64,000 nt of DNA from Caulobacter sp. Root1455 (GTDB lineage Bacteria > Pseudomonadota > Alphaproteobacteria > Caulobacterales > Caulobacteraceae), in assembly GCF_001426905.1 (NCBI RefSeq), contig NZ_LMFQ01000021.1, positions 297,558 to 361,557 of the forward strand. The letters are read 5' to 3'. The notes beneath the pieces are model-generated. The model searched no databases, had not been told where the DNA came from, and worked only from the letters and a program-made list of their open reading frames with translations. The position numbers were made by a program, and so were the translations under genes. Within the stretch, counting starts at the first letter, position 1, and every line of letters starts with the position of its first letter. Positions 24,285-35,579 of the stretch are shown here, in pieces.

Positions 24285-24825
24285 ATGCATGGTTTCGCCG
24301 CCTCACGCGGAAGCCCGCTGAGCTGGTGGGGAGGGTGCGAAGCGCCCGGGCCTCGCCCGGATGATTTGCAGTTTTGAATACCGTTTCGACGAAGTTCAGG
24401 CGCTTCGCGCGGCCGTTATCCGGAAGCCTTCGGATCGCGGATTCTTAACCCGCTCCGATGGAGGCCCCCGACGGGCAGGACGTTGGCGCGTCCTGGACCG
24501 TGCGGGCGATTTCAGCCCGCACCTGCCGCTCTCGCCGATCCCCCGCCGCCTGGGCTTCGTCCTGTGTTGCAAGGAACCTGCCCAGAACCGTCGCGAAGGC
24601 GTCCACCGAAGGACCACCGACAAACGCTTCCCGCTCGACCACCCCCGAGGCCGCAGCGGTCGCCGTACGTGCGCCCTCCCCGTGCCTTCAGGTGGGATCA
24701 TTATGCGGGCGGTTCGAAAGGGTGAGGATCAAATAGGTCCAGAAAGTTCAAGACGTTGAAATCGCTGGACCTTGCCCGCTATCCGCCGAGCATGGACGCC
24801 TCGGGATCCAGGCAAGCGCCCAAAG
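24285..24825. other. 541-base region without a firm gene
   Basis: It follows the family C repeat and precedes the terminator of the TonB-dependent receptor. Several overlapping frames exist on both strands. Only the minus-strand frame at 24445-24642 has codon use resembling local genes; it is listed separately with low confidence. No RNA gene was recognised. Confidence 0.5.
24445..24642 (-). CDS. Possible small protein gene, 65 codons, GTG start
   Basis: A minus-strand frame from a GTG at 24642 reads VVEREAFVGGPSVDAFATVL and continues through a charged, Ala/Glu/Arg-rich helix-like stretch (RFLATQDEAQAAGDRRERQV) to a stop at 24445. Third-codon positions are mostly G or C, which is why I list it. 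The ribosome-binding site is weak and no family is recognised. The opposite-strand frames are longer but have Arg/Ser/Pro-rich shadow composition. It may also be the remnant of a longer gene. Confidence 0.25.
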   Translation of the reverse strand: MVEREAFVGGPSVDAFATVLGRFLATQDEAQAAGDRRERQVRAEIARTVQDAPTSCPSGASIGAG

Positions 24826-24854
24826 AAAAACGGCGGGCTCGTGAGAGCCCGCCG
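24826..24854 (-). terminator. Intrinsic terminator of the TonB-dependent receptor gene
   Basis: A perfect 10-bp stem (CGGCGGGCTC with its complement) and a 4-nt loop is followed on the minus strand by a T run (AAAAA on the plus strand at 24826-24830), 28 nt after the stop codon. Confidence 0.9.
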
Positions 24855-24881
24855 CCTTCCTAGTCTCAAGCGATGAACCGC

Positions 24882-27800
24882 TTAGAACGCCCAGTCGAAG
24901 CCGAAGCGAACCGAACGCGGCGGTTGGTAGGCCGTGACCTTCTGGTAGTCAGGGTTGTGGGACCCAACGGCGCCCGATTGTTCGCCGAACTCGTCCTTCT
25001 CGATGCCGGCGTCCAGGTTGAACACGTTGAAGATGTCGGCGCGGAGCACCAGGCCACCTTCTTCCTTGTCCATGTAGGGCAGGCTCGGGATGAACTTCGA
25101 CGGCACGGTGTAGCGGGCCGACAGGTCGAAGCGGGTGACCCACTCGCCTTCGAACACCGAACCGCGGTTCGCGACCTTGCCATTGCAGAAGCGAGCGGCG
25201 GCGCCGTAGCTGCCGTTGGCGATGTCGGCGTCCGGCGTCGAGCCGGTCGGAGCGTTGCCGATGCAGCCGTACTTGCGCGGCGAGATCACCGACAGGTTGG
25301 AGCCGATCAGCAGGTCGTCGGTCACGGCGTACGAACCGAACAGCTTGATCTGATGGCCGCGGTGGTTCGGCAGCAGACCATAGGTGCCCGGGATGAACGC
25401 CAGGTGGTCGAAGTCGACGGTGATGCCGGCGTCGGTCTGACCGTTGTCCGAACGCGAAGCCCCTTCGAAGTTACCCTTCGATTCGGAGATCGTGTACGAA
25501 CCCTGCAGGCCCCACTTGCCGTCGAACGCGCGTTCGAAGCTCATTTCCAGGCCGAGATATTCGCGCTTGGCCTTCGGGAACTGCATCTGCTGGGCGGTGA
25601 CCGTGATCGTCTTGATCGTGGTCTCGCCCGGCAGCGGGTCGGCGAGCGTGATGTTCACGTCGCTGCCCGGATTGATGATCAGGTACTGGTGTTCACCGAA
25701 CCACACGTCGGCGCAACCGGTGCCGCCGGCGTTGTTCAGAGCGTAGCCGTTGGCCGCGCACCAGTTGCGGATGCCGTAGTCCAGCAGGGCGTCTTCGCTG
25801 ATCCGACCCAGATCGCGATAGGTGACGTTGACGTTGGCGGTCCACAGCTCGTTGAAGCGGTGCTGGAAGCCCAGGATGTATTCGTCCTGATAGGTCGACT
25901 TCAGGTTATGGGCCGCGATGGCGTCCGCGTCGGGCGAGGTGCCGTTGTTGCGAACGTTGCACGACTTTTGACCCACGGGAGCCGCCGAACCGACGGTCGC
26001 CGGACAGGCGACCAGGCTGCCACCTTGGATTTCCGCGCCGAGACCGGCCGCGGGCAGAGCCGTGCCAGGGGTCAGAGCACCGAAGGTCGCGCTGCCGCCA
26101 GCCGGGAGCCAGAACTCCGAGATGTCGATGGCCGGGCTGGCCGCGCGGAACGCGGTGTTGGACGCGACCGGCAGGTAGGTACGGCCGTACGAACCGTACA
26201 GCTTGTCGTTACGATCGCCGAAGACGTCGTAGGTGAAGTTGCCGCGCAGGCCGATTTCGTTGTCGAACGACGAGAACACGTTGCCGTTCGGATCGGCCAC
26301 CGAGAACTGGTCCTTACGGACGCCGATGCCCAGGGTCAGGCGATCGTTGATGTCCCAGGCGTCCTGAATGTAATAGGCCTTGTTGACGCCGTCGAAGCCG
26401 CCGCCGGTCTGGAACTTGCGGCCCTCGATGTACTCTTGGCCCGCCGCGACCGCGCCGCCCAGAGCGCCAGCGGCGCCGGCCTTGCGGTAGGTGTAGTTGC
26501 GGCCGCCGTTACGCACCGAGAACTGCGTCAGGGTGGTGTTTTCGCGATCGTAACCGAAGCGGACGTGGTGGCTGCCGAACAGCTTGAAGTACAGGTCGGC
26601 GTCGGCGCGATAGAATTCGCGTTCGGCGAGCGACGGGAAGGTCGTGGCCGAGGCGTTCTGGTTGCTGATCGTGACCGCGGTGCCGATACGGGCGTCTTGG
26701 ACCAGCGGTTGGCTGAAGAGGTTGCCCACCGAGGCGTTGTCGACTTCCGAACGACCGTAGGCGGCCGACAGGGTCAGCCAGTCGGTGAAGGTGCCGGTAT
26801 AGCGGGCGACATAGTTCTCGCCGCCTTGATAGAGCGTATTGGCGCTGGTGCGGCCCGGCAGGATCTCATCGTTGGCCAGCAGGTAGTTGTAGCTGTCGCG
26901 CTTGCGCTTACGGCTGGTGTCGAAATAGGTCAACTCGACGTGCTGGCGGTCGGTGATGTAACCGTCCAGCTTGAAGGCGTAGAACGGGTCGGCGGTGCGG
27001 TCCTCGACATAGGTGCTCTTCGCGATGCCGGTGGTCGAGTTGGTCGCCGTGGTGGTTTCCAGGTTCTGGAAGCTGGCCAGACCGTAGAAGAACAGGTGGT
27101 CCTTGATGATCGGGCCGCCGGCTTCGACGATGAAGCTCTTGTCCGTACGATTGACCAGCGAGTTGCGGGTGATCGTGGTGTTCGGAGCCTTCTCGCGCAG
27201 GCTGTTCGGCTCGTAGTTGCCGTGGATCGCGAAGGTGAAGTCGTTCGAACCCGACTTGGTCACCGCGTTGATCACGGCGCCGGTGCCGCGGCCGAATTCG
27301 GCGGGATAGCCGCCGGTCTTCACTTCAACCGACTTGTAGAACTCGAAGGGCACCAGGGTGGCGCCGATGCCGTTCACGAAGTTGGTGATGTTCAGGCCGT
27401 TGACGAAGAACACGTTCTCGCCGATCGACGCGCCGCCGACGGCGGCTTGCGACTGACCTTGGCTGACGAAGGTGCCGACGGTGTCGCCGGGGACGGCCGA
27501 CGGAGCCAGCAGCGTCAGGGCGGTCACGTTGCGGGCGATCGGGACTTGCTTGGTCAGGGTTTCGACGTCGACCACCAGACCCGTGGTGGTGCCGGCGAAG
27601 TCCAGCTGCGGGTTGGCGGTGCCGGTGACGACGACTTCCGACACTTCGGCGCCGGCTTCATTGATCGTGAAGCCGTAGTTCGAGGCGGCGCCGATGCTGA
27701 CCTTGACGTTGCCGTCGCTGGTGGGCTGGAAGCCGGCCTTGTTGATCGTGACCGAATAGCCGCCCGACGGGATCAGGGCGGCGCGGAATTGACCGTCGGC

Positions 27801-28058
27801 GTCGGTGGTCAGGTTGCGCTCGAAGCCCTGGGCCAGCGACTTGACGACGATCGTCGCGCCGGCGACCGGGGCGCCGTTGGCGTCCTTGACGGTGCCGATC
27901 AGCGTGCCGCTCGAATAGTCCTGGGCGCTAGCCAGGGTCGGGATCGCCGTGGCGACCGCGGTCAGGGCCAGCGGCGCGGCGACGGTGGCCAGGCCGGCCA
28001 GCAGCGTCGACGTCAAAAGACGCGCGCGAGCGCCGCCCTTGGTGGAAGTCATCTTCAT
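24882..28058 (-). CDS. TonB-dependent receptor with N-terminal carboxypeptidase-regulatory-like domain (Oar-like)
   Basis: 1058 residues from the ATG at 28058, which has AGAGGGGA just upstream. A signal peptide ends near TLASAQD. A CarboxypepD_reg-like beta-sandwich follows (LIGTVKDANGAPVAGATIVVKS), then a plug domain (SQAAVGGASIGENVFFVNGLN; GGYPAEFGRGTGAVINAVTKSG) and a large barrel ending in aromatic FGFDWAF, as outer-membrane barrels do. Such Oar-like receptors import or bind large ligands in Caulobacter and Xanthomonas. The ligand cannot be inferred. The long 5' region suggests regulated expression. Confidence 0.92.
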   Translation of the reverse strand: MKMTSTKGGARARLLTSTLLAGLATVAAPLALTAVATAIPTLASAQDYSSGTLIGTVKDANGAPVAGATIVVKSLAQGFERNLTTDADGQFRAALIPSGGYSVTINKAGFQPTSDGNVKVSIGAASNYGFTINEAGAEVSEVVVTGTANPQLDFAGTTTGLVVDVETLTKQVPIARNVTALTLLAPSAVPGDTVGTFVSQGQSQAAVGGASIGENVFFVNGLNITNFVNGIGATLVPFEFYKSVEVKTGGYPAEFGRGTGAVINAVTKSGSNDFTFAIHGNYEPNSLREKAPNTTITRNSLVNRTDKSFIVEAGGPIIKDHLFFYGLASFQNLETTTATNSTTGIAKSTYVEDRTADPFYAFKLDGYITDRQHVELTYFDTSRKRKRDSYNYLLANDEILPGRTSANTLYQGGENYVARYTGTFTDWLTLSAAYGRSEVDNASVGNLFSQPLVQDARIGTAVTISNQNASATTFPSLAEREFYRADADLYFKLFGSHHVRFGYDRENTTLTQFSVRNGGRNYTYRKAGAAGALGGAVAAGQEYIEGRKFQTGGGFDGVNKAYYIQDAWDINDRLTLGIGVRKDQFSVADPNGNVFSSFDNEIGLRGNFTYDVFGDRNDKLYGSYGRTYLPVASNTAFRAASPAIDISEFWLPAGGSATFGALTPGTALPAAGLGAEIQGGSLVACPATVGSAAPVGQKSCNVRNNGTSPDADAIAAHNLKSTYQDEYILGFQHRFNELWTANVNVTYRDLGRISEDALLDYGIRNWCAANGYALNNAGGTGCADVWFGEHQYLIINPGSDVNITLADPLPGETTIKTITVTAQQMQFPKAKREYLGLEMSFERAFDGKWGLQGSYTISESKGNFEGASRSDNGQTDAGITVDFDHLAFIPGTYGLLPNHRGHQIKLFGSYAVTDDLLIGSNLSVISPRKYGCIGNAPTGSTPDADIANGSYGAAARFCNGKVANRGSVFEGEWVTRFDLSARYTVPSKFIPSLPYMDKEEGGLVLRADIFNVFNLDAGIEKDEFGEQSGAVGSHNPDYQKVTAYQPPRSVRFGFDWAF

Positions 28059-28671
28059 AATATCCCCTCTAGCATGGCGAAGCACCCCGACCGCCCGCAC
28101 GCGCCCTTTTCGGGGGCGTTACGTTCGGCCTGTACGGGTTTTTGCCCCAACTCCACCACGAGAACTTAGGTGTCCCGGAAAACATTTCCCCGGTTGGGGT
28201 GACGTTAGGAGGCGCGCCGCGCGCCGGTCAATTGCCATTACCGATCCGTAATAACATCGCCCCAGGCTGTCGCATTATCGCAACACGATCGCCTCATTTC
28301 CGACGAACGCCGCTCAGATTTTCCACAAACCGATCGATAACACGGGTCTCACCCCCCGTATCCCGTTGGGTTGAAAGGCAAATTCGCCCCATTCCCGCCA
28401 CGGGCGGCCTTTCGACCAGACGCGACAATAAAACAGGTCAAAACGCCCCCCATCGTGTTGACATTCGGGAAATCACCCCAAGAAACAGCCCTGTTATCGC
28501 TATCAAATGCTGAACACTGACCATCTGCGAGAAATTCCTCCCGCGCGTCGCCCAAATTTCGGACACATTTTACCGCCGCCGACCGTTGCACGGGCGCCTA
28601 AGTGTCGGGATGATGAGCAACAGTCGCCTCGGCGCGCCCCCTTCCCAGCCCTCCCCCGCGAGAGACACCCC
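28059..28671. promoter_or_regulatory. 613-base divergent intergenic region (TonB receptor / DUF442 gene)
   Basis: The region is more A+T-rich than its surroundings and has no credible gene. It includes a near-palindrome around TTACCGATCCGTAA (about 28228-28241) and A/T tracts. Its length is far above that of other divergent gaps here, so it probably carries several regulator sites or an untranslated leader for the receptor. Confidence 0.4.
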
Positions 28672-29082
28672 ATGACCGCGTTCCGACGTGTAACCGACTC
28701 GCTTTCGGTCAGCCCTCAGATCGCCATCGACGACCTGGGCCGCGCCGCGAGCGAGGGCTTTGTTCTGGTGATCAACAATCGCCCCGACGACGAGGAGCCG
28801 GGCCAGCCCTCGAGCGCCCAGGTCGAGGCCGCGGCCCGGGCCGCGGGCCTGGACTACGTGCATATTCCGGTGCGGGGCGGGCCTACCCCTGACCAGGTCG
28901 AGGCCGTGCGCCGCGCGGTCGAGGGCGCCGAGGGACCTGTCCTGGCCTTCTGTCGTTCGGGCACGCGCTCGATCGTCACCTGGTCCCTGGGCCAGGTCGC
29001 CTCGGGCGCGGCCGATCGCGCCACCCTGGTGCGCCAGGGCGCGGACGCCGGCTACGACCTGTCGGGCGTGCTCGGCGTCTAG
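28672..29082 (+). CDS. TIGR01244/DUF442 family protein (phosphatase/sulfur-transferase-like)
   Basis: 136 residues from the ATG at 28672. The opening SLSVSPQIAIDDLGRAASEGFVLVINNRPDDEEPGQPSS is characteristic of DUF442 (Blh phosphatase-like) proteins, followed by YVHIPVRGGP. The active-site loop is AFCRSGTRSIV, a Cys-based phosphatase P-loop-like turn. Related domains are fused to persulfide dioxygenase-type enzymes and linked to sulfide metabolism; no such partner is adjacent. It is divergent from the TonB receptor and convergent with a small lipoprotein-like gene. Confidence 0.85.
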   Translation: MTAFRRVTDSLSVSPQIAIDDLGRAASEGFVLVINNRPDDEEPGQPSSAQVEAAARAAGLDYVHIPVRGGPTPDQVEAVRRAVEGAEGPVLAFCRSGTRSIVTWSLGQVASGAADRATLVRQGADAGYDLSGVLGV

Positions 29083-29089
29083 GGAAGAC

Positions 29090-29242
29090 CTAGTCGTGGT
29101 GGCTGAGAACGACCCGGGCCGCCATCGCCGACGGTTCGGGCTCGCAGCTGGCCAGCACGAACTGAGCCGCGATGAGACAGAGGATGGCGAAGGCCGCGCG
29201 CTGGAGCCGTTTTGAAACAAAAATCGCGGTGTCGGCGGCCAT
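29090..29242 (-). CDS. Small membrane or lipoprotein, 50 residues
   Basis: A minus-strand frame too short for usual gene finders. It runs from the ATG at 29242, with GGAG 8 nt upstream, to a TAG at 29090. The sequence starts MAADTAIFVSKRLQRAAFAI and continues with a hydrophobic segment to VLASC, a textbook lipobox (L-A-S-Cys), then EPEPSAMAARVVLSHHD. Lys/Arg precede the hydrophobic core, as in lipoprotein signals, giving a mature lipopeptide of about 18 residues. Codon third positions are mostly G/C. Function unknown. It is divergent from the MBL hydrolase and convergent with the DUF442 gene. Confidence 0.6.
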   Translation of the reverse strand: MAADTAIFVSKRLQRAAFAILCLIAAQFVLASCEPEPSAMAARVVLSHHD

Positions 29243-29341
29243 GATCGTTACTCCGGGAGGTTTACGGACCGCTCACCGCAAGACCGGCGCCGGGGCTCCC
29301 TCCACACCCCGCTGGGCCAGACACCGCAGGGAAAGGCCGAC

Positions 29342-30235
29342 ATGATCCCCTTCGTCCGCGAGATCGAGTTCGAATACGGGCGCTGCGACCAGGTCTCGCC
29401 GCTGATCCGTCGCGTGATCGCCGACAATCCGGGGCCCTTCACCTATGTCGGCACCGGCACCTACATCGTCGGGCGCGGGACGGTGGCGGTCATCGATCCG
29501 GGCCCCGATCTCGACGGCCATCTCCAGGCGCTGCTGGCGGCGCTGGAGGGCGAGCGCGTCAGCCACATCCTGGTCACCCACCACCACAGCGACCACTCCC
29601 CCCTCGCCCGCCCGCTGCGGAAGGCGACCGGGGCGACGATCCATGGCCGCCGCGCGCCGCACCTGGCCGAACCGGATCCGGGCCTGGTGCTGGAGGCCGG
29701 CGAGGACGAGGGCTTCCGCCCCGATGTCGAGATCGCCGACGGCGACGTCTTCGAAGGTCCGGGCTGGACCCTGCGGGCCGTGGCCACGCCGGGCCACACC
29801 TCCAACCACGTCTGTTTCGCCCTGAAGGAAGAGAACGCCCTGTTCTCCGGCGATCACGTGATGGGCTGGTCGACCACGGTGATCACCCCGCCCGACGGCG
29901 ACATGGGCGACTATTTCGCCAGCCTGGAGAAGGTGCGGGCCCAGGGGTTCGACACCCTGTGGCCGACCCACGGCTCGCCGGTCCGCGACGTGGCGCCGTT
30001 CATCCAGGCCTATGCCGACCACCGGCGCGCCCGCGAGGCTCAGGTCCTGGCGGCCCTGGCCCAGGGGCCGACCACGATCAAGGCCATGGTCCCCACGCTC
30101 TACGCCGCCGTCGACCCGCGCCTGCACCCGGCCGCCGCCATGTCGGTGCTGGCCCATATGCTGCTGCTGGTGAAGCAAGGGCGGGTCGGCTGTGACGGCG
30201 AGCCGGGGCTGGACAGCCTGTATCGGCTGGTCTGA
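29342..30235 (+). CDS. MBL-fold metallo-hydrolase (LACTB2/glyoxalase II-like)
   Basis: 297 residues. The metal site is HHHSDH at His80-His85, followed by GHTSNHVCF, then FSGDHVMGW and PTHGSP, which together bind two metals. The C-terminal 60 residues form a small helical winged domain (AQVLAALAQGPTTIKAMVPTLY) seen in LACTB2-type proteins. Members hydrolyse thioesters, lactones or RNA. The substrate here is unknown. It is convergent with the acyl-CoA ligase fusion gene, leaving a 4-base gap with no terminator between them. Confidence 0.9.
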   Translation: MIPFVREIEFEYGRCDQVSPLIRRVIADNPGPFTYVGTGTYIVGRGTVAVIDPGPDLDGHLQALLAALEGERVSHILVTHHHSDHSPLARPLRKATGATIHGRRAPHLAEPDPGLVLEAGEDEGFRPDVEIADGDVFEGPGWTLRAVATPGHTSNHVCFALKEENALFSGDHVMGWSTTVITPPDGDMGDYFASLEKVRAQGFDTLWPTHGSPVRDVAPFIQAYADHRRAREAQVLAALAQGPTTIKAMVPTLYAAVDPRLHPAAAMSVLAHMLLLVKQGRVGCDGEPGLDSLYRLV

Positions 30236-30239
30236 GGTC

Positions 30240-33152
<2,913 letters not shown>

Positions 33153-33296
33153 CGGCCCCGCTCTCCCGATCTGTTATCGTTGTTCAGACAAGGCTAGCGG
33201 CGCGACGGCGACGGCGCAACGCGGCGCGCGCCCGGGGCGATCGAAACCTGATCGCGCTGATCCGTCGCAGCGCCCGTTCAGGCCACGGAAACCCCG

Positions 33297-35147
33297 ATGG
33301 CCTATAGTCCGCGGACACGGCGACGGACAGGCTTGATTCAAGTGCGAAGACTGCACGCCATCTTGGCCGACGACCGGCTGGACGAAGTGGCGATGGACAC
33401 CCATCGCCTGCTGCTGTCCCGGGTGATTCCAGCCTTGCTGTCGGCCGCCGTCGCCCAGCTGGCGTTGGGCGTGACCTTCGCCGCGTGCTGGCTGGCCGTG
33501 TTCCTGACGGCCGAGGGTCTGGCGCGGCTGGCGACCGGGCGGTTCAGGCCGGGAGTCCCCGGCACGCCGACGATGCGCGCCGTCTTCCTGCTGGGCGCCC
33601 TGCCGATCAACCTGACCTGGTCGTGGCTGGCGGCGATGATTTGGTTCTCGCCGCTTCCCGACATGAAGCTGGCCGCCGTCGCGGTGTGGGTCGGACAGAT
33701 CGTCTACACCCAGAACTTCCGCCACCAGCCGGTCGCCCTGATCGCGGTCTCCGCCTTCGCGCCGATGGTCAGCCTGATCGTCTTCCCGCTGTTCTTCCTC
33801 CCCGGTCAGGGCGTGGGCCCCAACATCGCCCGCTGGGGCCTGGTCCTGGTCGTCGCCACGACGCTGAACGTCATGCTGGCCAACCGCGCCGCCGCCAACC
33901 GGATGGACGCCCTCACCCGCGGCCTGCGCGAGGAACGCGAGCGGGCCCTGGAGGCCAACCGCGCCAAGTCGACCTTCGTGGCCGTCACCAGCCACGAGCT
34001 GCGCACGCCGATGAACGGCCTGCTGGGCATGGCCTACGCCCTGGACCGCACCAACCTCAACGAGGCCCAGCGCCGCCACGTGCGCCTGATGATCAAGTCG
34101 GGCGACAGCCTGATGCAGGTGCTCAACGACGTGCTGGACCTGTCGAAGATCGAGGCCGGCAAGGTCGACCTGGACCACGTGGCCGTCAATCTGCACGACC
34201 TGGTCCGCGCGGCCGGCGACGCCTGGCGCGACGCCGCCGCCGAGAAGGGCTTGTGGCTGCGCGCGGAGATCGACCCGTCCGCGCCCGCCTGGATCCTGGC
34301 CGACCCCCAGCGCATCCGCCAGGTGCTGATGAACCTGATCTCCAACGGCCTGAAGTTCACCAGCAAGGGCGGGGTGACGATCCAGCTGCTGGCGCCGCCG
34401 CCGGAATCGTCGCGGCCCCTGTCCTCGACGGCCGACGGCGCGTGCGAGATCCGGTTGCGGGTGGTCGACACCGGCGTCGGCGTCGACGCCGATGTCCACG
34501 ACCGCATCTTCGAAAGCTTCACCCAGGCCGACAACGCCGTCTCGCGCAGCCACGGCGGCACGGGTCTGGGCCTGACGATCTCACGCGCCCTGGCCCATCA
34601 GATGGACGGCGACCTGGTCCTGGAAAGCGGCGACCTGAAAAAGGGAGGGGGCGGCGCGGCGTTCGTCTTCACCCTTCGCGCCGTTCCGATCGCGCCCCCC
34701 GCCGCGACGGCCGAAGAGGTCGAGGATCAGGACACGCCGGACCTCGACACCCTGCGGATCCTGATGGCCGAGGACAACGCCATCAACCAGGTGGTGGTGC
34801 GCACCATGCTGGAAGCCACCGGCGTGGCCCTGACCATCGTCGACGACGGCCAGGCGGCCCTGACCGCCCTGAAGGCGGACGCGTTCGACGCGGTGCTGAT
34901 GGACATCAACATGCCGGTGATGGACGGCATCACCGCCCTGAACGCCATCCGGGCCGGCGTGGCGGGCGATCCGGCGATCCCGGTCATCGCCCTGACCGCC
35001 TCGGCCATGTCGGGCGACCGCGAACGCTTCCTGGCCATGGGTTTCGACGACCACCTGGGCAAGCCGATCCGGCCGGCCGACCTGCTGTCGTCGATCTGCT
35101 CGGCCGTGCGGCCGAAAGACCGCTGCACCAAGGCGGCCCGGTCGTAG
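33297..35147 (+). CDS. Membrane hybrid sensor histidine kinase with C-terminal receiver
   Basis: 616 residues. Roughly six membrane segments (about 40-200) form a sensor with no large periplasmic loop. A short coiled coil leads to the HisKA H-box with His233 (TSHELRTPMNG) and an HATPase domain (N box Asn350, DTGVGV, GGTGLGLTIS). A receiver domain at about 486-605 has acidic pair Glu492-Asp493, phospho-acceptor Asp536 (LMDINMPVMDG) and Lys589. No response-regulator or phosphotransferase gene is adjacent, so it probably works in a phosphorelay with a remote Hpt. Later in-frame Met codons are possible starts. Confidence 0.9.
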   Translation: MAYSPRTRRRTGLIQVRRLHAILADDRLDEVAMDTHRLLLSRVIPALLSAAVAQLALGVTFAACWLAVFLTAEGLARLATGRFRPGVPGTPTMRAVFLLGALPINLTWSWLAAMIWFSPLPDMKLAAVAVWVGQIVYTQNFRHQPVALIAVSAFAPMVSLIVFPLFFLPGQGVGPNIARWGLVLVVATTLNVMLANRAAANRMDALTRGLREERERALEANRAKSTFVAVTSHELRTPMNGLLGMAYALDRTNLNEAQRRHVRLMIKSGDSLMQVLNDVLDLSKIEAGKVDLDHVAVNLHDLVRAAGDAWRDAAAEKGLWLRAEIDPSAPAWILADPQRIRQVLMNLISNGLKFTSKGGVTIQLLAPPPESSRPLSSTADGACEIRLRVVDTGVGVDADVHDRIFESFTQADNAVSRSHGGTGLGLTISRALAHQMDGDLVLESGDLKKGGGGAAFVFTLRAVPIAPPAATAEEVEDQDTPDLDTLRILMAEDNAINQVVVRTMLEATGVALTIVDDGQAALTALKADAFDAVLMDINMPVMDGITALNAIRAGVAGDPAIPVIALTASAMSGDRERFLAMGFDDHLGKPIRPADLLSSICSAVRPKDRCTKAARS

Positions 35148-35231
35148 CGCCGTTCCCAGCGCAATGGCGCTTGCAAAAATAAATCCCAGCCGATCCCTTC
35201 CAGCCTCTGATTGTCGCGTTGGGAGCCGCCG

Positions 35232-35573
35232 TTGAAACTCGATCTGAAGCGCATCGTGGTCTTTACGGCCGACGTGCCGGGCCTTGCCCGTTTCTACCAG
35301 GACGTCATCGGTCTCGCCGTGTGCGGTCGGGAAGACGGATGGGTCGAGTTCGACGCGGGCGCCTGCCGCCTGGCGCTCCACCATGGGAAACCGGTCGTGG
35401 GTCAGCGCCCGCCCAAGCTGGTGTTCTTCGCCGCCGACGTCGCCGCCGCCAAAGCCATGCTGCAACGGCGCGGGGCCGTCGTGCTGGGTCCGGTCAAGTC
35501 CACGAGCACCTTCGACATGTGCGACGGCAAGGATCCGGACGGCAATCCGTTTCAGATCTCGAGCCGAGGCTAG
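35232..35573 (+). CDS. Glyoxalase/bleomycin-resistance-fold (VOC) protein
   Basis: 113 residues from a TTG at 35232, chosen because GGGAG lies 6 nt upstream. A single VOC domain: RIVVFTADVPGLARFYQDVIGL, then WVEFDAGACRLALHHG, and the metal/ligand strand DPDGNPFQISSRG at the C terminus. VOC proteins range from glyoxalase I to fosfomycin resistance and dioxygenases; the activity is not resolvable. It converges with the APH/kinase fusion gene, 6 nt away. Confidence 0.8.
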   Translation: MKLDLKRIVVFTADVPGLARFYQDVIGLAVCGREDGWVEFDAGACRLALHHGKPVVGQRPPKLVFFAADVAAAKAMLQRRGAVVLGPVKSTSTFDMCDGKDPDGNPFQISSRG

Positions 35574-35579
35574 CCGCCC

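Noticed and set aside
24873-28169. 1098-codon plus-strand frame opposite the TonB receptor
   Set aside because: Antisense shadow; the minus strand has a signal peptide, plug and barrel and a terminal Phe.
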